DNA of 6,170 nucleotides from Geobacter sp. UBA5608 (GTDB lineage: Bacteria; Desulfobacterota; Desulfuromonadia; Geobacterales; Pseudopelobacteraceae), in the NCBI GenBank assembly GCA_002424705.1, contig DIKW01000102.1, forward strand, positions 1 through 6,170, given 5' to 3'. A model generated the notes under the pieces. The model ran no database searches, was not told where the DNA came from, and saw only the letters and a list, made by a program, of their open reading frames with translations. The position numbers and the translations under genes were made by a program. Below are positions 1 through 4,754 of this stretch, in pieces (position 1 is the stretch's first letter; every line of letters starts with the position of its first letter).

Positions 1-2186
1 CCGCTCAACTGGCCAGCGATGCTGCCCTGGCCTACTTTGCCGTGAATGTCATGCAGACCGATCCGCAGGAATTCCTCGTTGCGATAGCGGCGCAAAACAT
101 CCAGCCGTTCCTCGAAATCCTCGGCCTGCTGCAGCAGACTGCCGAGCTCCTCGTGCATCACCTCCCGCGGCTTGAGCATCGAGGCGTAGGTCCGAGCCAC
201 CATACTCTCCAAAAGCTCGGGATGCCCGATCAGGATCTTGGACAGGAACTCCGAGGTGCCGAACAGGCTGGCCAAGAGCCGCAGGGTCTCCTTGTTCTCG
301 GCCAGCAGGGCGTAAAACGACGAGCGACCGGCCACCACCCCCAGAAACCGTTCGGCATTGGCCAGTGCCATATCCGGGTCCGGCGATTCCAGCAGGTACT
401 GCAGCAGTGGCGGCGCGATCTGGGCCAGCACCCGCCGGCTGCGCTCGGTGATGTTGCCCCGCACCTTGCCGCCCCGCAACAGGTTCAGGTTGTCGAAGGC
501 CCGGTCCACATCCTCCAGCCGTCGCTCGGCCAGCAGATCCTTGACCAGATCGGGATCGGCCTTGGCGTCCAGCAGACAGAGCACCTCCGGCGGCACCGCC
601 TGCTGCAGCTGCTCGTCACGGCTGTGGAACAGCCCGCCATAAATCATAGAGACCCGCCTACGGTGCCCCTCCAGGGTCTCTGCAAAACGCTCCTGGCCAT
701 TGTCCCGCAGGAATCCGCATCGCCGCGCCAGGGCCTTCATCTCCTCGGCACTGGTGGGCAGACTGTGGGTCTGGCGCTCCTGCACCACCTGGATGCGATG
801 TTCGACGGTGCGCAGAAAACGGTAGGCCTCACTCAGTTGGCGGCTGTCATCCTCACTGATGATGCGGGCCTCGTGCAAAAGCTGCAACGCCTTGAGCGAG
901 TTGCGCTCCCGCAGGCGGGGGGTCTTGCCGGCATAGACCAGCTGCAGGGCCTGGATGAAGAACTCGATCTCGCGGATACCGCCCCGCCCAAGTTTCAGGT
1001 TGAGCTCCCCCTCACGGTTACGGGCCAGGGAGGCGTCGATCTTCTGCTTCATCAGCTTCATATCCTCAATCAGGTTGTAATCGAGGTACTTGCGGTAGAT
1101 GAAGGGGGACAACAGTTGCAGCAACTGTTCGCCCAGTTCCAGTGATCCGGCCACCGGTCGGGCCTTGAGCATGGCGGTCCGCTCCCAGGACTGACCCCAG
1201 GACTCGTAGTACACCTCGGCCGAGCGCAGCGAAACCGCCATGTCGCCCGACTTGCCCTCCGGCCGCAGCCCCACGTCAACCCTGAACACGAAGCCGTCTT
1301 CGGTGACCTGATGCAGCGCCTTGGTGACCTGTTCCGCCAGCTTGTTGAAGAAGCTGTGCAGCGACACCACACCCTTGCGGCCACCCCGACCGTCATCAAC
1401 ACCGCTGGTTTCGCCCTTGTCCGATTCGTAGAAGTAGATGATGTCGATGTCGGAGGAAAAATTCAGCTCCTGGCCACCGAACTTACCCATGCCGATGATG
1501 GTCATCGCGGCGGCACGGCTGCCGGTGTCGCTGGTCATCAGCGGCGTGCCGTACTCCCGCTCCAGCAGACGGTGGCAGGTTTCATAGGCCACCTGCAGCG
1601 CAACCGCCGCCAGGTCGGCCAGTTCACGGGTCACTTCCTCCAGTGAGGCCAGACCGCACAGATCACGGGCGGCGATCCGCAGAATCTCGGCCCGCTTGAA
1701 GCAACGCAGGGTCTTCATCAGGACTGCCAGATCGGCGTCATTGGGCAGGGCCTGACGCAGGACTGCCAACTGTTCGTCGTAGCTGCGGGCTTGGTCCAGC
1801 TCCTGCTCCAGCAACAGACGGGATAACAGACCGGGCGACTTGTAGATCAGGTTGACCAGAAAGGGGGAGGAGCCACACAGAAACAGGGCCTGTGCCAGCC
1901 GCTTGCGGTTCTTGAGCAAAGCCGCCATCGTCTCCGGCTCAAGCACCCCGGCCAACCGTTCAAAGCCGTTCAGCGCCAGATCGGGCGAAGGGGCATGCAG
2001 GGCCGCCAGGCTGATCTTGAGCAGGCTTTCCACCGAAAAACTGCTCTGCAACAGCAACAGGTTCGTGGCCGAGCGACCGCCGTAGGCAAAGCCGGAGGCC
2101 TCCAGCAGGTCCGCCAGCCCTTGCTCGCGGGACGGCTCGTCCAGGGCCAGCAGCCAGGAAAAACGATGTTCAAACCGTCCGGGCAT
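1..2186 (-). CDS. glnE: Bifunctional glutamine synthetase adenylyltransferase / adenylyl-removing enzyme, C-terminus cut by window edge
   Basis: The reading frame is open from ATG at 2186 to the left edge (728 codons, no stop in the window). The cytoplasmic enzyme attaches AMP to a tyrosine of glutamine synthetase to lower its activity, and removes it by phosphorolysis, under PII control. Seen: the first nucleotidyltransferase motif, GMGKFGGQELNFSSDIDIIY at residues 232-251, with the paired metal-binding aspartates D246 and D248; GLRPEGKSGD at 306-315; and GRGGIREIEF at 400-409. All are typical of the adenylyl-removing half. The last visible residues, about 705-728 (EEFLRIGLHDI and after), match the segment that in this family precedes the second GSDxD-type motif, so the adenylyltransferase active site lies outside the window. 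Family members have about 950-1000 residues. From memory, the corresponding E. coli aspartates are near 173/175, so this N-terminus is about 70 residues longer. It starts 9 nt after mtnA and is probably translated from the same mRNA. No frameshift was noticed. Confidence 0.96.
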   Translation of the reverse strand, partial: MPGRFEHRFSWLLALDEPSREQGLADLLEASGFAYGGRSATNLLLLQSSFSVESLLKISLAALHAPSPDLALNGFERLAGVLEPETMAALLKNRKRLAQALFLCGSSPFLVNLIYKSPGLLSRLLLEQELDQARSYDEQLAVLRQALPNDADLAVLMKTLRCFKRAEILRIAARDLCGLASLEEVTRELADLAAVALQVAYETCHRLLEREYGTPLMTSDTGSRAAAMTIIGMGKFGGQELNFSSDIDIIYFYESDKGETSGVDDGRGGRKGVVSLHSFFNKLAEQVTKALHQVTEDGFVFRVDVGLRPEGKSGDMAVSLRSAEVYYESWGQSWERTAMLKARPVAGSLELGEQLLQLLSPFIYRKYLDYNLIEDMKLMKQKIDASLARNREGELNLKLGRGGIREIEFFIQALQLVYAGKTPRLRERNSLKALQLLHEARIISEDDSRQLSEAYRFLRTVEHRIQVVQERQTHSLPTSAEEMKALARRCGFLRDNGQERFAETLEGHRRRVSMIYGGLFHSRDEQLQQAVPPEVLCLLDAKADPDLVKDLLAERRLEDVDRAFDNLNLLRGGKVRGNITERSRRVLAQIAPPLLQYLLESPDPDMALANAERFLGVVAGRSSFYALLAENKETLRLLASLFGTSEFLSKILIGHPELLESMVARTYASMLKPREVMHEELGSLLQQAEDFEERLDVLRRYRNEEFLRIGLHDIHGKVGQGSIAGQLS

Positions 2187-2187
2187 A

Positions 2188-2198
2188 CTTACCCCCTA
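2188..2198 (-). promoter_or_regulatory. glnE ribosome binding site overlapping the mtnA stop codon
   Basis: Read on the minus strand, the junction is TAGGGGGTAAGTATG. The mtnA stop TAG is the start of a purine-rich AGGGGG segment, followed by the glnE ATG at 2186. The ribosome binding site therefore includes bases of the upstream stop codon, which fits re-initiation or translational coupling from mtnA to glnE. No other promoter was picked out just upstream of glnE. Confidence 0.6.
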
Positions 2199-3227
2199 CA
2201 GGGCCGCCAGACCCTGGCGATAGTCGCCTCGCACCACCCCGTGCTCGGTGATGATCGCGGAAATGTACTTGGCCGGTGTCACGTCAAAGGAGGGGTTGCG
2301 CACCCGCACCCCTTCCGGCGCAATCGGCAGTCCACGGATATGGGTCACCTCCGTCACCGGCCGCTCTTCGATCGGAATCTGCGAGCCGTCGGCCAGGGAC
2401 AGGTCCAGGGTGGAGACCGGCGCAGCCACGTAAAACGGAATGCCATGTTCCTTGGCCAGCACGGCCACACTGAAGGTGCCGATCTTGTTGGCGGTGTCGC
2501 CGTTGGCGGCGATCCGGTCGGCCCCCACCACACAGCAGGTGATCTCGCCCCGCGCCATGAAGAAACCGGCCATGTTATCAGAGATCAAGGTGACCGGGAT
2601 GTTGTCCTTCATCAGTTCCCAGGTGGTCAGCCGGGCCCCCTGCAGCCAGGGACGGGTCTCATCGGCCAGCACTTGGATCTGCTTACCGGCCTCGTGTGCG
2701 GCCCGGATCACCCCCAGGGCGGTGCCGTAGCCGGCCGTTGCCAGACCGCCGGCATTACAGTGGGTCAGCACCGTTGCGCCGTGGGGGATCAGCTCGGCGC
2801 CGTTGCGACCGATGGCCTTGCAGATCTGCAGATCCTCCTGCTCGATGGCGACCGCCTCGGCCTGCAGGGCGGCCCGGATCGCATCCAACGACTGACCCTT
2901 GAGTCCTTCGGCAGTCCGCTTCATCCGCTCTATGGCCCAGAACAGGTTGACCGCCGTGGGGCGGGTGCGGGCCAGCAGATCGCAGACGTTGTCCAGTTGG
3001 CGGAAGAATGACTCCTGGGTGTCGGCGATGATCTCCCGGGCACCCAACGCCACCCCCATGGCGGCGGCCACACCGATGGCCGGGGCACCGCGCACCACCA
3101 TCCCCTTGATCGCCTCGGCCACCGAGGCGTAATCACTATAACTATTGTAGCGTTCCTCAGTGGGCAGCCTGGTCTGGTCAAGCATGATCACGGCGTTATC
3201 ACGCCACTCGATGGTGCGGAACGACAT
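2196..3227 (-). CDS. mtnA: S-methyl-5-thioribose-1-phosphate isomerase
   Basis: This complete 343-residue protein, close to the usual family length, belongs to the aIF-2B/MtnA family. It is cytoplasmic and converts the aldose 5-methylthioribose 1-phosphate to the ketose 5-methylthioribulose 1-phosphate in methionine salvage. Seen: RGAPAIG at residues 46-52; LTHCNAGGLAT at 154-164 with the catalytic cysteine C157; VLADETRPWLQGARLT at 186-201; SDNMAGFFM at 216-224; and GADRIAANGDTANKIGT at 235-251 with the catalytic aspartate D237. The ATG at 3227 (MSFRTIEWRD) is chosen over an in-frame ATG at 3284. It matches the family N-terminus and has AGGGAG 8 nt upstream, and the longer start lies upstream of the predicted -10 element and would not be transcribed. 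No other methionine salvage gene is in the window. The only linked gene on this strand is glnE, 9 nt downstream. Confidence 0.97.
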   Translation of the reverse strand: MSFRTIEWRDNAVIMLDQTRLPTEERYNSYSDYASVAEAIKGMVVRGAPAIGVAAAMGVALGAREIIADTQESFFRQLDNVCDLLARTRPTAVNLFWAIERMKRTAEGLKGQSLDAIRAALQAEAVAIEQEDLQICKAIGRNGAELIPHGATVLTHCNAGGLATAGYGTALGVIRAAHEAGKQIQVLADETRPWLQGARLTTWELMKDNIPVTLISDNMAGFFMARGEITCCVVGADRIAANGDTANKIGTFSVAVLAKEHGIPFYVAAPVSTLDLSLADGSQIPIEERPVTEVTHIRGLPIAPEGVRVRNPSFDVTPAKYISAIITEHGVVRGDYRQGLAAL

Positions 3228-3235
3228 AGGCGCAA

Positions 3236-3241
3236 CTCCCT
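3236..3241 (-). promoter_or_regulatory. mtnA ribosome binding site
   Basis: Read on the minus strand this is AGGGAG, 8 nt before the ATG at 3227. It fixes the start at MSFRTIEW and argues against the upstream in-frame ATG at 3284, which would add 19 residues atypical of the family. Confidence 0.75.
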
Positions 3242-3263
3242 GACAGCAAAAGTTTGAATGATT

Positions 3264-3292
3264 CTTATAACCTTCGCACGCCACCGATTCAA
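3264..3292 (-). promoter_or_regulatory. Predicted sigma70-type promoter of mtnA-glnE
   Basis: Read on the minus strand, TTGAAT (3292-3287) and TATAAG (3269-3264) are separated by exactly 17 nt. Each hexamer is one or two bases from consensus. The expected transcription start near 3257 gives a 5' leader of about 30 nt, which is too short to hold a SAM or other known riboswitch. The promoter faces away from the plus-strand promoter at 3317-3345. Confidence 0.6.
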
Positions 3293-3316
3293 GCTCAAAT
3301 AGCGCGTAACATCCGG

Positions 3317-3345
3317 TTGACTTTTGAATTTAAGACCATTATTAT
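3317..3345 (+). promoter_or_regulatory. Predicted strong sigma70-type promoter of the small gene
   Basis: TTGACT (3317-3322) and TATTAT (3340-3345) are separated by 17 nt, each one mismatch from the consensus TTGACA/TATAAT. The predicted start near 3352 lies about 30 nt before the small ORF, in locally AT-rich DNA. Only 24 bp separate its -35 hexamer from the -35 hexamer of the divergent mtnA promoter, so one bound regulator could influence both. No clear operator palindrome was found between them. Confidence 0.65.
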
Positions 3346-3367
3346 CTTCTTAAGCATACTCCATACG

Positions 3368-3374
3368 AAAGGAG
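3368..3374 (+). promoter_or_regulatory. Strong ribosome binding site of the small ORF
   Basis: AAAGGAG lies 8 nt before the ATG at 3383, a near-perfect Shine-Dalgarno sequence at good spacing. It selects this ATG rather than the in-frame ATG at 3254, which lies upstream of the predicted promoter. It is the strongest ribosome binding site in the window and the main reason to believe the 20-codon frame is translated. Confidence 0.7.
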
Positions 3375-3382
3375 AACCTGCC

Positions 3383-3445
3383 ATGTGGACTGAGCACTTT
3401 AGAATCCGTCCGGTTTCCCACTGCAAGGAGGGTTGCCGAAGCTAG
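3383..3445 (+). CDS. Small 20-residue Cys/His/Arg-containing peptide, function unknown
   Basis: The reading frame encodes 20 residues, beginning MWTEHFRIRP and ending VSHCKEGCRS. I do not recognise it. Seen: two cysteines as C14-x3-C18, preceded by H13 (and H5 earlier); three arginines written with three different codons (AGA, CGT, CGA); and no signal peptide or membrane segment. The gene has its own promoter, a strong ribosome binding site and a terminator. An internal AAGGAGGG (3425-3432) spans the codons for Lys15-Gly17 and could slow the ribosome near the end. A 9-bp hairpin starts on the last base of the stop codon. Possibilities are a regulatory leader peptide, a metal- or redox-binding micropeptide, a modified-peptide precursor, or an incidental frame in a small RNA. 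No maturation enzyme is visible nearby. Translation is likely; any function is unassigned. Confidence 0.55.
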   Translation: MWTEHFRIRPVSHCKEGCRS

Positions 3446-3465
3446 CCTGCCGTTGAACGGCAGGC
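3445..3465 (+). other. Stem-loop immediately after the small ORF stop codon
   Basis: GCCTGCCGT (3445-3453) and ACGGCAGGC (3457-3465) are exact inverse complements: a 9-bp GC-rich stem with a 3-nt loop, or 8 bp with a 5-nt loop. It is not followed by a T-run, so it is not a terminator by itself. It begins at the last base of the TAG stop, so a terminating ribosome would occlude its 5' arm. It could stabilise the transcript 3' end or act as a protein- or RNA-binding element. Confidence 0.6.
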
Positions 3466-3474
3466 GGAACAGCA

Positions 3475-3505
3475 AGCCCCGTGTCGATTGACACGGGGCT
3501 TTTTT
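3475..3505 (+). terminator. Rho-independent terminator of the small gene
   Basis: AGCCCCGTGTC (3476-3485, with A at 3475) pairs perfectly with GACACGGGGCT (3490-3500) around a GATT loop, followed by six T residues (3500-3505). This is a textbook intrinsic terminator for plus-strand transcription. The opposite strand lacks a comparable T-run, so it is effectively one-directional. It ends only 20 nt before the adaptor gene start. Confidence 0.9.
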
Positions 3506-3516
3506 CTGCGTAGTCT
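3488..3516 (+). promoter_or_regulatory. Possible promoter of the adaptor gene, overlapping the terminator
   Basis: A perfect TTGACA hexamer (3488-3493) lies across the loop and 3' arm of the terminator. TAGTCT (3511-3516, three of six matches to TATAAT) follows after 17 nt. The implied transcription start near 3523 is only a few bases before the ATG at 3526. The -10 match is weak, and TTGACA could be a by-product of the hairpin sequence, so this is tentative. Without it, the adaptor gene would depend on read-through of a strong terminator. Confidence 0.35.
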
Positions 3517-3525
3517 GTTGACCCT

Positions 3526-4737
3526 ATGAAAAAACTCATCATTTCAGGCATAGTTGGCCTACTGCTGGTAGGTGCACTGCTCTGGTTCTGGCTGAGTCGC
3601 CCAGCGGCGGTCAGCTACAAGACCGCCAAGATCGAACGGGGCTCGATTGTATCCAGCATCTCCGCCACCGGCACGGTCAACGCCGTCTCCACCGTCCTGG
3701 TCGGCTCCCAGGTCTCCGGCACCATCCTCAAGCTGCATGCCGATTACAACTCTCGTGTGCAGAAGGGGCAGCCGATCGCCGAGATCGAGCCGGCCCTGTT
3801 TCTGGCCCAGGTGGAACAGGCCCGCGGCAACTGGATGAACGCCCAGGCCTCACTGTTGAGGGCCAAGGTGACCCTGACCGATGCAACCCGGACCCTGGAG
3901 CGCAACCGGCGGCTGCTGGCCCAGGGAGTTGTCTCGCAGAGCGATTTTGACGCCTCGCAAACCGCCTACGAATCGGCTCAGGTCGGCATCAAGGCCGCCG
4001 AGGCCAGCCTGACCCAGACCAGGGGCGCCCTGCACCAGGCCGAAACCAACCTAAAAAACGCCACCATCCGCTCCCCGGTGGATGGGATCGTGATCTCCCG
4101 CAACGTGGATGTGGGGCAGACCGTGGCGGCCTCGTTCCAGACCCCGACCCTGTTCACCATCGCCCAGAACCTGACCAAGATGCAGATCGAAACCAGCGTC
4201 GACGAATCAGACATCAGCCGCGCCCAACTGGGACAGCCGGTCAATTTCACCGTGGATGCCTACCCGGAACGGACCTTCAGCGGCACTGTCACCCAGATCC
4301 GCAGCGCCCCGATCACCGTGCAGAACGTGGTCACCTACGTGGTGGTGGTGCAGGTCGACAACCGCGAACTGCTGCTCAAACCGGGCATGACCGCCAATGT
4401 CTCCATCGAGACCGGCCGCAAGGAGGGGGCGCTCAAGCTACCGGCGGCGGCCCTGCGCTTTAGGCCGCGCGATGGCGCCGATACCGAAAAGCGCGCCGCA
4501 AAACCTGGTATGCAACAGCGCAAAGGCGGCGGTGCAGCCCCCGGCCCAACGGTCTACCTGCTGAAGGCCGGCAAACCGGTGGCGACAACGATCCAGACCG
4601 GCATGAGCGACACCGGCTTTGTTGAGGTCACTGATGGCCCACTCACGGAAGGTGACGAAGTCATCGTCGAACAGCTGGACAAGGGCAAAAAGAAGAAGGC
4701 AAACCCGACTAGCTCCCCGATGGGGCCGCGCTTCTAA
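3526..4737 (+). CDS. MacA/HlyD-family periplasmic adaptor (membrane fusion) subunit of an efflux system
   Basis: This complete 403-residue protein is probably anchored in the inner membrane by an N-terminal hydrophobic segment (residues 4-24, preceded by MKK), with the rest in the periplasm. Adaptors of this family link an inner-membrane transporter to a TolC-type outer-membrane channel. Domains in order: first half of the lipoyl/barrel-sandwich domain (about 45-90, with GSQVSGTILKL); an alpha-helical coiled-coil hairpin (about 90-178, with RRLLAQGVVSQSDFD at its turn); second lipoyl half (180-212, with ATIRSPVDGIVISRNVDVGQTV); beta-barrel (about 218-297); and a membrane-proximal domain to about 385, interrupted by a basic Gly/Ala/Pro-rich insert at 312-341. 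The tail is Lys-rich (387-391). The pattern is closest to MacA, partner of the ABC permease MacB, but no macB follows; gpmI starts 17 nt downstream. There is no Shine-Dalgarno sequence before the ATG, and an in-frame stop at 3511 excludes an earlier start. Substrate unknown. Confidence 0.92.
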   Translation: MKKLIISGIVGLLLVGALLWFWLSRPAAVSYKTAKIERGSIVSSISATGTVNAVSTVLVGSQVSGTILKLHADYNSRVQKGQPIAEIEPALFLAQVEQARGNWMNAQASLLRAKVTLTDATRTLERNRRLLAQGVVSQSDFDASQTAYESAQVGIKAAEASLTQTRGALHQAETNLKNATIRSPVDGIVISRNVDVGQTVAASFQTPTLFTIAQNLTKMQIETSVDESDISRAQLGQPVNFTVDAYPERTFSGTVTQIRSAPITVQNVVTYVVVVQVDNRELLLKPGMTANVSIETGRKEGALKLPAAALRFRPRDGADTEKRAAKPGMQQRKGGGAAPGPTVYLLKAGKPVATTIQTGMSDTGFVEVTDGPLTEGDEVIVEQLDKGKKKKANPTSSPMGPRF

Positions 4738-4741
4738 GCAC

Positions 4742-4747
4742 AAGGAA
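4742..4747 (+). promoter_or_regulatory. gpmI ribosome binding site
   Basis: AAGGAA lies 7 nt before the ATG at 4755, within the 17-nt gap after the adaptor stop codon. The short gap, without a hairpin or promoter-like sequence, suggests gpmI is transcribed at least partly together with the adaptor gene. Confidence 0.65.
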
Positions 4748-4754
4748 CCCGCTG

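Larger units (their letters stand above)
3352..3506 (+). ncRNA. Predicted short transcript (about 155 nt) encoding the 20-residue peptide
   Basis: The boundaries are inferred from the promoter at 3317-3345 and the intrinsic terminator at 3475-3505. The RNA would contain a ribosome binding site, a 20-codon reading frame, a 9-bp hairpin beginning at the stop codon, a spacer of about 9 nt, and the terminator hairpin. It could be a small mRNA, a dual-function small RNA, or the leader of the downstream adaptor gene. I see no sequence able to pair with the terminator arms as an antiterminator, which favours an independent unit over an attenuator. No known RNA family was recognised. Confidence 0.4.

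Noticed and set aside
42..1145. Plus-strand open frame of 367 codons opposite glnE
   Set aside because: It is antisense to conserved glnE sequence, has a Gln/His/Leu-rich composition typical of a GC-rich shadow frame, and has no ribosome binding site or recognisable domain.
1995..3011. Plus-strand open frame of 338 codons opposite glnE and mtnA
   Set aside because: It crosses the junction of two well-supported minus-strand genes, has shadow-type composition, and has no start signals.
3228..3262. SAM or other riboswitch upstream of mtnA
   Set aside because: The predicted 5' leader is only about 30 nt and contains little beyond the ribosome binding site.
3253..3330. Repeated TTTGAAT/ATTCAA motifs (3253-3259, 3287-3292, 3323-3329) as an operator
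   Set aside because: They are short AT-rich words with irregular spacing, and one of them is the -35 hexamer itself; coincidence is the simpler explanation.
3254..3445. 63-codon version of the small ORF starting at 3254
   Set aside because: Its start lies upstream of the predicted promoter and has no Shine-Dalgarno sequence, whereas the ATG at 3383 has AAAGGAG at 8 nt.
3352..3525. Classical transcription attenuator controlling the adaptor gene
   Set aside because: The two hairpins do not overlap, and I found no upstream segment complementary to either terminator arm, so no antiterminator is visible. A leader role remains possible but unsupported.
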